Shown here piece by piece: positions 34,278-42,379 of a stretch of 64,000 nucleotides of DNA. The notes under the pieces were generated by a model, which made no database searches, had not been told where the DNA came from, and saw only the letters and a program-made list of their open reading frames with translations. The stretch covers positions 1 to 64,000 of the forward strand of contig JAHCBA010000032.1 in assembly GCA_019634625.1 (NCBI GenBank), given 5' to 3'. Numbering within the stretch: position 1 is the stretch's first letter; every line of letters begins with the position of its first letter. The stretch comes from Verrucomicrobiia bacterium (GTDB taxonomy: Bacteria; Verrucomicrobiota; Verrucomicrobiia; Limisphaerales; CAIMTB01). Made by a program: the position numbers and the translations under genes.

Positions 34278-34632
34278 GAAGCGATCCAAACCATTGAAGC
34301 CAGAGCCCTTCCTGGGGAAGTGGCGGTTGATCGAAATGGAGCAGTGGGACGAGGAGTTCATCGATCTCGTCGAGACCGGTCACGTCGTGTTCAAGCGCGG
34401 CGGTGGTGGACAGATGGTGTTTGGGGCCGTCCACCTGACGTTGCATTGGGTCCCCGATGAGGAGGACCGGGCGGAGTTCACGTTCGAGGGGTTCGACGAA
34501 ATGGATGAAGTGTCCGGACGGGGATGGGCCGCGGTCGAATCGGGCGTCATGCGCGGCGCCATCTACTTCCACCTCGGCGATGACTCCACCTTTCTCGCCG
34601 AGAAGTGGCCCCCGAGGAAGGCCCGCGCATGA
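34261..34632 (+). CDS. conserved hypothetical protein
   Basis: 123 residues. KWRLIEMEQWDEEFIDLVET, FEGFDEMDEVSGRGWA and a final HLGDDSTFLAEK follow a small uncharacterised bacterial family. The start codon and first few residues (MSALKRK) lie within repeat R2, so the present N-terminus may be new. Its stop overlaps the next start (ATGA). Confidence 0.75.
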   Translation: MSALKRKRSKPLKPEPFLGKWRLIEMEQWDEEFIDLVETGHVVFKRGGGGQMVFGAVHLTLHWVPDEEDRAEFTFEGFDEMDEVSGRGWAAVESGVMRGAIYFHLGDDSTFLAEKWPPRKARA

Positions 34633-35018
34633 CGCGAGTCCTCAACCGCGACGCCATCCTCGCGGACATGGATGGGTGGCCGGAGAAGTGGCAGGGCATG
34701 CCATCCGATATCGACGTCGGGCGGCTCCTGATCGAGGGGATGCGGCCGTTCGCGGAGAGTCTGATGAACGAAGGGCGGGCGGCCGGGACGGTCCATCGAC
34801 ACCTGAACGGTCTTTGGCTGCTCGGAGGACACATCGTGGGGCAGGCCCAGCATGCTTCGGAACTCCGTTCGCTGTCTGGCAGCGAGCTGCTGTTGCGGTT
34901 CGTCGACCAGGAGGGTGGTCCGCTTTGCCGGCACATCTCGACGGAGGACGAGCAGCGGAGGTTCGACGCCACGTGCCGCAAGCTCCATGGATTCCTGGCG
35001 GCGAACCGGCCGGCTTGA
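34629..35018 (+). CDS. hypothetical protein
   Basis: 129 residues, translationally coupled to the preceding gene. Helical, with GTVHRHLNGLWLLGGHIVGQ and a C-terminal FDATCRKLHGFLAANRP. I have no family name. The coupling suggests the two proteins act together. Confidence 0.65.
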   Translation: MTRVLNRDAILADMDGWPEKWQGMPSDIDVGRLLIEGMRPFAESLMNEGRAAGTVHRHLNGLWLLGGHIVGQAQHASELRSLSGSELLLRFVDQEGGPLCRHISTEDEQRRFDATCRKLHGFLAANRPA

Positions 35019-35568
35019 GTCTTGCGCCTGAAGTCGCCGGGGAAAGCCGGTTCCGGCCTCGGGATCGGGGGGACGGGTCAACCCCTCGGTTCATTCCGCG
35101 CCTTCCATGAGTCCATGCGGTCGAGCAGAGCGATTGCATCAGTCGCGTCTCGGCAACGGTGCTGCCGGGTCCCGGGGAATCCCGGACGGCACGGACGGTG
35201 TCGATCAAGGCCCGTGTCCGTTCAGGGTCACCGACGAGGGATCCGACGAATCGGTCAACCCCCCAAGCGGCCCGGCGGAGAGCATCGGCCCGATCCGCCA
35301 TCGGCGGGTCCACGAGGCACCGGCGGATGTCCATCAGTGCCAGTTCGAAGCTGCGGCGTTGCGGGGTCACGTTGGCTGTAGCCGATTGACCTTCCTGGGT
35401 GGGCGTCGCGCAACCCTGAACGCTCAGGGACGGCCCCCTTGGCTGGAAGTCTTTGTTCATAGGGCATCCCAAGGCGGGGGAACGGGCTGCGATCTTCTGC
35501 AGCCTGATGGCGAGTTGCCGGCTGCACGGGATCAATCCGTGTGAGAGACGGGACGTGCTCCCCAGTCC
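35019..35568. other. stretch without a supported gene
   Basis: A minus-strand frame around 35430-35100 reads protein-like (ADRADALRRAAWGVDRFVGS then GDPERTRALIDTVRAVRD) but runs antisense into the 34629 gene and has no clear start or family. It may be a remnant. Confidence 0.25.
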
Positions 35569-35979
35569 TCACCCTTTCGGTTCAAGCCTTGTCACGTCCG
35601 TGAATCCGTCCAGGTCCTGGTCGAAGGAGATGGCGGGAATCTTCCTCGCAGCCGCCTTCGCGGCGATCAACGCGTCCGGAAAATCGATCGGATGCGCTCC
35701 GTAACGCACCAACGCGTCGCTCAACACGGCCGGTTCGTGGGCACTGATGAACGGGTTGTGCATAAAATCCAGCAGCGCCGCCGCAATGTCCCCCCGGGCG
35801 CGGCGATAGACCTTCTCCATGACGAAGGTCACCTCGGCCACGGTGGCATCGAGAAGGAGGAGTTCCCAATCCCGCTCCTCGGCGCGCCGGAGGAAACCTG
35901 TCGTCGCAGGGCTTTGCTTGGGGTCGTCCTGCAAGAAGAACCGCAGCAGCACATTGGCATCGAGGACCCCGGCCTTCAT
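35569..35979 (-). CDS. VapC-type PIN-domain toxin
   Basis: 136 residues. LDANVLLRFFLQDDPKQ holds the first PIN Asp, TVAEVTFVMEKVY the conserved Glu, and DFPDALIAAKAA and SFDQDLDGF the later Asp residues, all in place. An RNA-cleaving toxin is expected. It overlaps the AbrB-type antitoxin gene by 4 bp. Confidence 0.88.
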   Translation of the reverse strand: MKAGVLDANVLLRFFLQDDPKQSPATTGFLRRAEERDWELLLLDATVAEVTFVMEKVYRRARGDIAAALLDFMHNPFISAHEPAVLSDALVRYGAHPIDFPDALIAAKAAARKIPAISFDQDLDGFTDVTRLEPKG

Positions 35980-36239
35980 CGCTTGGCGTGCTTCCGGCGG
36001 TAATGCTCAGCCTTCACCCGTTCGATGGCAGCCTTTTCCTCCCCACGGTTCACCACCGGCATGTCGTCGGTCCTGAGACAGCCCGCCAGCGCAGTGATGC
36101 CTCGGACGGGGATGACCGTCAGAACGCCGTCGACAACCGCCCAGCGGAGACGGTGTCCAATGGCCAGAGAAGGAACCTCCTTGCGAATTTCCTCCGGGAT
36201 GGTGACCTGCCACTTCGAGGTGATAACCACTGACGTCAT
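35976..36239 (-). CDS. AbrB/SpoVT-type antitoxin
   Basis: 87 residues from ATG 36239. TSVVITSKWQVTIPEEIRKE is the swapped-hairpin AbrB DNA-binding domain. The acidic and basic C-terminal tail should hold the VapC toxin. It probably represses the operon. Confidence 0.88.
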   Translation of the reverse strand: MTSVVITSKWQVTIPEEIRKEVPSLAIGHRLRWAVVDGVLTVIPVRGITALAGCLRTDDMPVVNRGEEKAAIERVKAEHYRRKHAKR

Positions 36240-36268
36240 GGGCACAATCGTACCCGGACGTACTGTTC

Positions 36269-36672
36269 TTACGCAAGGCACGTCGTAAGACTAAAGAACC
36301 TCCGCACCGATCCGACCAACCCCGTGGCCTCCTCCAGAAACGCGTGCTCGAAGGCGCTCGCATACGCTGCCACCGAGCCTTTGGACAGCCGCAGCCGACG
36401 GGCCGTCTGGCGCCAATCCACCACCGCGGCCAAGACCTCGCGCAGAATCGGCTTCGCCTCGGCCGGACGGAGACCGAATCGCGGAGCCGCGTCCAGAGCG
36501 ACGGCGACGCACGGGGCTTCCTGTTCCTCCGTCACCGCGGTCTTCGGCGTTTGCGCGCGGTCCATCTCCGGAACCGGGTCGAGGCCGTAGGCCGGTGAGA
36601 GCGACCAATGCCCGGATCTTCGCATCAGGAATCCGTGGTTGCGGAGATGGTCGTCGTCGTTGCTTGCCAGGC
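36269..36672 (-). pseudogene. HipA-like kinase, C-terminal fragment
   Basis: The frame begins without a start at SNDDDHLRNHGFLMRRSGHW followed by SLSPAYGLDPVPE, the strongly conserved HipA segment containing the catalytic-loop N and D positions. It ends at a stop at 36269. At least two thirds of HipA is missing, cut where the neighbouring VapC gene begins. Confidence 0.8.
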
Positions 36673-36678
36673 AACTCC

Positions 36679-37098
36679 TTACCCTTCAGGCAAGAGTGGC
36701 ACCTGTTCCGCCTTTGCGGCCGCCCGCAACCCATTGTCCAGAGACCCAAGCGCCACACCGTGCCGGATCGCCGCCTCCAGGTACGCCGCATCGTAAATGC
36801 TCAGCTTGTGTTTCCGAGCCAGTGCATGGGCGCCGCTCCACGCCTCCTCGAACGCCGAGGCGTCCACCTCGATGGGAAGCGCCTTCAGATGGGCGAGATG
36901 CCGGTGGCTTTCAGCCGAAGTGATGCGGTTCCTGCGTTCGGCCATCAGGAGTCCGTTGGCGACCTCCCAGCGCCAAAGCGCGGGCACATGGGCCACGGCT
37001 CCGTTGCCGAGGCTGTCCAGAATCGCATCGCTCTCTGGGGTCGCTTCGTCTTCGATCACAAACGTCAGCGCCAAAGAGGAATCCAGAACCAGATTCAT
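36679..37098 (-). CDS. VapC-type PIN-domain toxin
   Basis: 139 residues. LVLDSSLALTFVIEDE holds the first Asp, WRWEVANGLLMAERR the Glu, and LSIYDAAYLEAAIRHGVALG with a later SLDNGL the remaining acidic residues, a complete VapC pattern. It overlaps its antitoxin gene by 4 bp. Confidence 0.9.
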   Translation of the reverse strand: MNLVLDSSLALTFVIEDEATPESDAILDSLGNGAVAHVPALWRWEVANGLLMAERRNRITSAESHRHLAHLKALPIEVDASAFEEAWSGAHALARKHKLSIYDAAYLEAAIRHGVALGSLDNGLRAAAKAEQVPLLPEG

Positions 37099-37346
37099 TG
37101 ACGTCCTTCGTTGATCAGGTCCTTGACCCGGAGCTTTGGCAGGCCGCGCGGGTTCAACAGACTCCGCGACGCCTTCATGTCCGCGATGGTCCGCCGGACA
37201 TCCTCCAGACTCGGGCGACCGGCAGGCACAAGCTGGGCCGCCTCCGCGCCGTGGAGGGTGATGGAGAAACTCTCACCGCGGCGGACGCGGTCGAGCAACT
37301 CGGAGAACTTCGCCTTCGCTTCGGAGGCCGGAATGGTCGTCGGCAT
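37095..37346 (-). CDS. Phd/YefM-type antitoxin
   Basis: 83 residues. TIPASEAKAKFSELLDRVRR plus GESFSITLHGAEAAQLVPAG is the Phd/YefM fold, and the C-terminus with MKASRS...KDLINEGRQ is the toxin-binding tail. An AAGGTG ribosome-binding site lies 5 bp before the ATG. Confidence 0.9.
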   Translation of the reverse strand: MPTTIPASEAKAKFSELLDRVRRGESFSITLHGAEAAQLVPAGRPSLEDVRRTIADMKASRSLLNPRGLPKLRVKDLINEGRQ

Positions 37347-37608
37347 GGTTTCACCTTAGGTTGACTGATTTGACCGGTCTCTGACCAGTTTATCCGTCGC
37401 CTCGTCCACTCGCAACCCCGTCTGCGAATCCTCCGGGAACTGCTCATCGGCCCGATGGCCGCGCGGGTCGAAGTGGTCGGCGTGGCCACCGACGATCCAC
37501 GACGCGCCTACACGCATAACGCAGTCTCCATCATCCTGGTGCATGCTCCCCTTCCGCTGCCCGGAGCGGCGTCAACGGAAGGGTTTCCCAGGATTGACGC
37601 CGGGATCA

Positions 37609-37630
37609 TGTTATACATCCTTGTGCAACA
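37609..37630. promoter_or_regulatory. candidate operator of the 37.6 kb toxin-antitoxin pair
   Basis: TGTTATACA and TGTGCAACA form an imperfect inverted repeat touching the antitoxin start codon, and TTATACAT can serve as a -10 region. The position suits repression by the Phd-type protein. Confidence 0.35.
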
Positions 37631-37878
37631 TGAAGACTGCGACGCTGCGTCAACTGCGGCATGAGTTCGGTTCCGTGCTGGCCCTGGTGGAGCAGGGAGA
37701 GGCCGTCGCGATCACCAAGCGCGGAAAGCCGATCGCTGTCCTGTCGCCTCCCGCACGGGCGAAGACGCCCAAGGCCAAGCATCGTCCGGACTTCGCCGCA
37801 CGCCTGAAGCGGATCTATGGCGACACGATCGTTCCCGGAGACGTTGTGGTCGAGGAGCGGCAAACGCACCTTTCGTGA
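37630..37878 (+). CDS. Phd/YefM-type antitoxin
   Basis: 82 residues. TATLRQLRHEFGSVLALVEQ then GEAVAITKRGKPIAVLSPPA is the Phd DNA-binding half; the rest is the toxin-binding tail. The VapC gene follows 37 bp downstream on the same strand. Confidence 0.88.
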   Translation: MKTATLRQLRHEFGSVLALVEQGEAVAITKRGKPIAVLSPPARAKTPKAKHRPDFAARLKRIYGDTIVPGDVVVEERQTHLS

Positions 37879-37915
37879 TGGCTCCGTGGCGCCATCCGAG
37901 AAAGCGACCACCTTG

Positions 37916-38347
37916 ATGGCCTACGCCGATTCGAGCTTTTTGGCTCGTGTCTACACGCCCCACGCGGATTCCGTAAAGGCATTGGGCTGGATGCAGAAGG
38001 CGAAGGATCCGTTGCCTTTTACGCCGTTGCATCGACTCGAACTCCGCAACGCCATACGGCTTCGCGTCTTCCGCGGAGAGATCAGCGCCGAGCAACGGAA
38101 ACTGGCACTGCTGGAGGTCGAATCGGATTTGGACTCCGCCATCCTTACCCACACCCCCATCCCTTGGACGGAAGCATTCCGCGAAACCGAGGAACTCGGT
38201 GCGAAACACACGGAAGACCTCGGGGTACGCAGCATTGACCTGCTCCACGTCGGGATTGCCATCGCGTTGAAGGCAACGGACTTCCTAACGTTCGATACGC
38301 GGCAGGGGATTCTCGCGAGGGCTGCCGGACTCCGGGTGAGGCCGTGA
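37916..38347 (+). CDS. VapC-type PIN-domain toxin
   Basis: 143 residues from ATG 37916. MAYADSSFLARVYTPHADS supplies the first Asp, LHRLELRNAIRLRVFRGE the Glu, and SIDLLHVGIAIALKA and FLTFDTRQGIL the later Asp residues. Third intact toxin-antitoxin module within 2.8 kb. Confidence 0.87.
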   Translation: MAYADSSFLARVYTPHADSVKALGWMQKAKDPLPFTPLHRLELRNAIRLRVFRGEISAEQRKLALLEVESDLDSAILTHTPIPWTEAFRETEELGAKHTEDLGVRSIDLLHVGIAIALKATDFLTFDTRQGILARAAGLRVRP

Positions 38348-38424
38348 ATCGGCAATGGGTTGAGGATTGTTCATGGCACAATCCCCGAAAGCCCGAAACC
38401 CTCTCCACACCACAACCGGCGCTC

Positions 38425-38780
38425 TCACGCCGTGACGCTGACTGCTGGCATCGGGTCGAGCGGTTCTCCGTTGGCGAGGCGCTCAGCCAGGCTCCAGAGG
38501 CCTTTGTTCAGTTCGACCTTGGAGTCGATGCCGCGCAAACCCCGCACCGTCCGCAGTCGCCCCCGGCGATCCCGGTGACCGTCCGCCACGCCGCCCCGGA
38601 TCAGGTTCTCCTGGACCCGGTTCAACGTGTGCCAGAGGTCCGACCCTTCATCCTCCGGCCGCCGCGCCCCGAGGAGCGTGGCGGGCGAGACAGGGGCCTC
38701 GATCTCCGGCGGATACCGGAGACGCAACGCCCGCTCGGCGAACGCCAGCGCTTCCGCGGATTCGAGAATCCGCGTTAGTG
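38425..38780 (-). pseudogene. DUF932 (phage/plasmid-like) protein, C-terminal fragment
   Basis: The frame reads ESAEALAFAERALRLRYPPE, LLGARRPEDEGSDLWHTLNR, VQENLIRGGV and ends NKGLWSLAERLANGEPLDPM, the C-terminal region of DUF932 proteins carried by plasmids and phages. It begins abruptly at about 38780 where an IS91-type fragment starts. Confidence 0.72.
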
Positions 38781-39030
38781 GGCGCCATCCAGACCTTCGG
38801 CCAATTGATCCACTGCCATCCCCACATCCACGCGTTGGTGACCGAGGGGGTGTTCCTGCCGGACGGCACGTTCCTGGCGTTGCCCAAGCTGGCGAGCGAA
38901 CCGTTCCTCAAGCTCTGGGAACAGGAGGTCTTCGAGCTGCTCCTGGCCGAGGGTAACATCACCGAAGAGGTCGTCGCGAACGGGCGCTCCTGGAAGCATT
39001 CGGGCCTGCGGCTGGTACTCGAACAAGACT
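38778..39030 (+). mobile_element. IS91-family transposase fragment
   Basis: A short frame reads FGQLIHCHPHIHALVTEGVF, LPDGTFLALP and later GRSWKHSGLRLVLEQD, the HUH motif (HIH) region of IS91/ISCR-type transposases and what follows it. Both ends are missing and the C-terminal Tyr residues are absent. It is a relic, joined directly to the DUF932 fragment. Confidence 0.72.
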
Positions 39031-39220
39031 CGCGGCCAAACGGCCAAACGCCGGCCCCCCGCCGCAGCGGCGATCCTGCCGGGGCGGCACTCCCCTACGG
39101 CCCGGGAGGCTCGGAAAGGCTCGGCGGCACTGATCCGGCAGGTCTACGAAACCGCGACCCCCAGCCGGGGGCCGATCGCCGCCTCCCCAACCGCACGGCT
39201 AGGTCCGACGAAGTGACGCA

Positions 39221-39254
39221 ACCCCACGGCCGTCCCACCGGGGACGGCCGTGGG
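39221..39254. terminator. 15-bp perfect hairpin
   Basis: CCCCACGGCCGTCCC-ACCG-GGGACGGCCGTGGGG lies between the IS91 relic and the low-GC insertion. It may be a terminator or a subterminal hairpin of an IS91-like element, whose ends often contain one. Confidence 0.45.
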
Positions 39255-39336
39255 GAGGATTCCACCTCGTCTCAGCCCGACGGTTGCCTTGAACTCCCCC
39301 TCCCGATCCGCCAGTCTCGGGACATGGCACAAAGGA

Positions 39337-39398
39337 AATTCCTATCAGTCCTATCAGTCCTATCAGTTAATTCCTATCAGTCTATCAGTTATCAGTAA
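39337..39398 (+). repeat. short tandem repeats of CCTATCAGT
   Basis: Four CCTATCAGT or CTATCAGT units plus two partial ones sit just left of the HAD-ATPase gene. A related AATTCCTATTAGTAAC is at 41147-41162, at the right boundary of the same insertion. Confidence 0.7.
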
Positions 39399-39425
39399 CA
39401 GTCGCATCCCGCCAGGAGTATGCAT

Positions 39426-41135
39426 ATGCGCTATTTAGCTCTGGCTGCTGATTATGATGGAACACTCGCCACCGAAGAACGCCTTAACACAGAAACCATG
39501 GCAGCCCTCAGGCGTCTTCGCGCCTCCGGCCGCAGGATCATTCTTGTCACGGGACGCCGGCTCGCGGATATAAACCGGGTCTGTCCGGATTGCGAATTGT
39601 TTGATTTTATCGTTGCGGAAAACGGTGCTTTAATTTACAATCCTCGATCCAGACAAGAAACGCTTCTTGCCGGCCCGCCGCCCACGGTATTTATTGAACA
39701 CTTGGAGAAGTCAAACATTCCTTTCGAGCGTGGGCGCATCATCCTGGAAACAACCCTGCCTTTTCACACTCATATCCTTCAGGCCATTCAGAAATTGGGA
39801 CTGGAACTTCTTATAATATTCAACAAAGGCAGCGTGATGGTCTTGCCTCCCGGCATCAACAAGGCGACGGGACTGGATTACGCGCTGCGGGAACTCGGAC
39901 TTTCCTTTCATGAGGCGGTAGGAATCGGCGACGCGGAAAATGACCACTCCTTTCTGGAACGTTGCGAATGCTCCGCGGCCGTGGCGAATGCAGTACCGAA
40001 GCTCCTTGAAGAAACCGACATCGTTATGCGCAATGAAGCGGGGCGGGGTGTCGTTGAGCTCATCGATGAATTAGTTGACAATGATTTGTCCAGGGTTTCG
40101 ATTAATCTCGAAAAACATTTTATCGCCGTAGGTCAAGGTGACGACGGAAAGAATGTCACCATCCCTCCCTACGGCATTAACGTTTTGATCGCCGGACCGT
40201 CCGCCAGCGGAAAGTCCACCATTACTTCGGGGATCATGGAGCGGCTGATGCATCAGGCTTATCAAATCTGTGTCGTGGATCCGGAAGGTGATTACGGGAT
40301 GTCATCAAAGAATTTGATCACCCTCGGCCATCAGCGGCACGCGGTTGAAGTCGGGGAGGCCATGGCCATTCTGGAGGACCCGAAGATCAATCTCAATGTC
40401 AATCTTTTGGGCTGGCCTTTGTCGGACAGACCCGCTTTTTTTGGAGAGTTTTTTCCAGGCGTTCGATCGTTAAGGACGCGCGCCGGTCGCCCGCACTGGA
40501 TCATTCTTGATGAAGCTCATCACATGCTGCCGAAGGAATGGGGACATCTTCAGGAAGCGCTGCCCTGGAAGCTGGGAGAAACGATCCTTGTGACCGTACA
40601 TCCGGGACAGCTGCCTGGCGGCATTCTGTCGCTGATGGATATTGTGATCGCCGTCGGACCTCAACCGGAGAAAACTCTGGGTGAATTTAGCAGCGCAACG
40701 GGCCTTGTGTTTAACAGCATCTCCTGTCCGGCCCATAGAAAAGGATACGCCGTTGTCTGGTTTCCCCGGCGTAAAGAACCTCCTGTTTCAGTGCGCATCA
40801 TTCCGGCAAGCGGCGAACACCTCCGCCATCGCCGCAAGTATGCCGAGGGCGATATGCGCCACAGCAGTTTTTATTTCCGCGGCCCCAATGGCCGGCATAA
40901 TTTGAAAACCCAGAATCTCGTCATCTTTTCTGTCATTGCGCAGGGTATTGACGAGGAAACCTGGCTCTATCACCTGTATCAGGGGGATTATACAAGGTGG
41001 TTTCGAGAGTCGATCAAAGACCCTTATCTTGCTGATCAGACCGAGCGTATCCAGCAGCGAAAAGGTTTAAAACCGGAAGAAACCCGGAAGCTTATTCTTA
41101 ATCTTATTGAGGCCCGATACACTTTACCGGAATGA
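39426..41135 (+). CDS. HAD-type phosphatase fused to a HerA/DUF87-like P-loop ATPase
   Basis: 569 residues from ATG 39426, 7 bp after an AGGAG; an ATG at 39420 is too close to it. Residues 1-220 are a Cof/HAD-IIB phosphatase: ADYDGTLA (nucleophile Asp), VTGRR, and GIGDAENDHSFL. Residues about 240-480 are a P-loop ATPase: IAGPSASGKSTITSGIM (Walker A), ICVVDPEGDYG, PHWIILDEAHHMLP (Walker B), as in HerA/FtsK-like proteins. The C-terminus is a charged helical domain (RFRE, LADQTERIQQRKGLKPEETR). G+C is near 50%, far below its neighbours, and the gene truncates the adjacent DUF1080-type gene. The function of the fusion is unknown. Confidence 0.85.
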   Translation: MRYLALAADYDGTLATEERLNTETMAALRRLRASGRRIILVTGRRLADINRVCPDCELFDFIVAENGALIYNPRSRQETLLAGPPPTVFIEHLEKSNIPFERGRIILETTLPFHTHILQAIQKLGLELLIIFNKGSVMVLPPGINKATGLDYALRELGLSFHEAVGIGDAENDHSFLERCECSAAVANAVPKLLEETDIVMRNEAGRGVVELIDELVDNDLSRVSINLEKHFIAVGQGDDGKNVTIPPYGINVLIAGPSASGKSTITSGIMERLMHQAYQICVVDPEGDYGMSSKNLITLGHQRHAVEVGEAMAILEDPKINLNVNLLGWPLSDRPAFFGEFFPGVRSLRTRAGRPHWIILDEAHHMLPKEWGHLQEALPWKLGETILVTVHPGQLPGGILSLMDIVIAVGPQPEKTLGEFSSATGLVFNSISCPAHRKGYAVVWFPRRKEPPVSVRIIPASGEHLRHRRKYAEGDMRHSSFYFRGPNGRHNLKTQNLVIFSVIAQGIDEETWLYHLYQGDYTRWFRESIKDPYLADQTERIQQRKGLKPEETRKLILNLIEARYTLPE

Positions 41136-41632
41136 CATGTTCTCAAAATTCCTATTAGTAACTTCAGCTTGGATAGGTCCGGAGCCAGGGGCATGGGCGG
41201 AAGTCGCCGTCCGGTAAACTGGAACTTCGTCTGCCCCTGGCCATTTGGGCCAGGTGTCACCTTGACCGACTTGAGCGTGTCTCCCTCCAGCGTGGCGGAG
41301 ATGGTCTCGACAAAGTCACCACCAAAGGGTCTTCGGCTCATGACCAACTTGCCGTCTTCGAGCCTGGCTGCAGGCAGCGGCCCGAAGGTGCCGTCCATCC
41401 TGACCAGCCTGGCCTTGAGCTGCCCCTGGTCTTCCTCGACCCCAAGCCAGGCCGGCCAGCCGCCCGGACGCGTGAGTCCCCAACTGCCGCAATAAGGGCT
41501 GTCGGCGGCCCGGGCATCACCGAGCCCCGCCCCCGTCAGGGCCGTGGTCCAAGCCGCCAGCGCCCAAACGGTCACGAATGCGGTGGCAGGAAAGCTCTTG
41601 GTCCTCACACCGATCTGCTCACGAGTCTTCAT
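41036..41632 (-). pseudogene. DUF1080-type exported protein, N-terminal part only
   Basis: From ATG 41632 a signal peptide (FVTVWALAAWTTALTGAGLG) leads to YCGSWGLTRPGGWPAWLGVE and ends with native sequence at APDLSKLK (about 41163), where DUF1080/3-keto-disaccharide hydrolase-like proteins normally continue. The next 40-odd codons are read antisense through the inserted HAD-ATPase gene. So the insertion removed the C-terminal domain. Confidence 0.75.
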
Positions 41633-41733
41633 AGCACCCGCCTTCACTTGTCAACGGACGATGGATCCACCAGCACCGACGGCCTGCGCATTCGGGGCTC
41701 TGAAGATGTGCCTGCCAAACCGGGATCGTCCGT

Positions 41734-41994
41734 TCAGGAAACAGGGTGGGACGCCGTGGCGTTCTGCCGAGCGCTGTGTGATCGCCGAAGAGACCCCGCC
41801 GCGAGGAATACGATGCCGATCGACGCAAACACCGCCCCAAGCAACCATCGTTGAACGAAACTATCGATGCGCGCCCTATTGGGCTGGGCGGGGTTGTAAA
41901 GCACCTTGACCGGCGTCCCCGCGACCGGGGGCGGGCTGGTGGACACCCCATCGAAGCGGATGACGCTACCGTCCGGCGCCGCGAATTCGACCAC
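41734..41994 (-). CDS. DUF3592-like membrane protein, probably partial
   Basis: About 86 residues. VVEFAAPDGSVIRFDGVSTS, VKVLYNPAQPNRARIDSFVQ and the helix LLGAVFASIGIVFLAAGSL form the C-terminal half of DUF3592 proteins. The usual N-terminal membrane helix is not clear upstream (42000-42100), although the frame is open there without a good start. Function unknown. Confidence 0.5.
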   Translation of the reverse strand: MVEFAAPDGSVIRFDGVSTSPPPVAGTPVKVLYNPAQPNRARIDSFVQRWLLGAVFASIGIVFLAAGSLRRSHSARQNATASHPVS

Positions 41995-42099
41995 CGGGTA
42001 GAATTCCGGGCCTTCGGCGCCCGGCGTGGCGCCCTTTAAGCCGTCTGATGTCCGCGCGACGCCGGCTGGTTCGCCGCCGGATCGGCCGCAATCCCCTGC

Positions 42100-42335
42100 A
42101 CCGAGCGGGCCCAGACCTGGCCGGCATCCAGGGTGGCGCCGGGGTCAGATCTGCGATTATGACAATCCGGCGGTGTCCTTCGGTGGCCCCATCAGCCACG
42201 GGATTGCCCAACGGGCTTCGATGCCTGGCTGCCTCCACGAGATCTGGTGGCATTGGTGTCGGACCCAGATTGTCAAAAACGCAGATGTGACCCCCCCCTC
42301 GCTCTCGGTCCCGAATGCGTGGCGCTTCTCGGCGG
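42100..42335. other. intergenic stretch before kinase 1
   Basis: No gene or repeat is recognisable. The kinase promoter candidate begins at its right end. Confidence 0.35.
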
Positions 42336-42348
42336 TTTCCGTGTAACC
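42336..42348 (+). promoter_or_regulatory. shared kinase promoter motif, copy 1
   Basis: TTTCCGTGTAACC ends 31 nt before the kinase 1 ATG. An almost identical TTTCGTGTAACC stands 32 nt before the second kinase gene. TGTAACC-like elements can serve as ECF sigma -35 boxes, so both may be read by the sigma factors encoded downstream. Confidence 0.55.
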
Positions 42349-42379
42349 TTGCCCGCTGGGTCGCACAGGAAGCTGCGTC

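Noticed and set aside
34642-35535. 297-codon minus-strand frame
   Set aside because: Most of it runs antisense to the supported gene at 34629 and its left part is Arg/Pro/Ser-rich; only the right third looks protein-like, and without a family.
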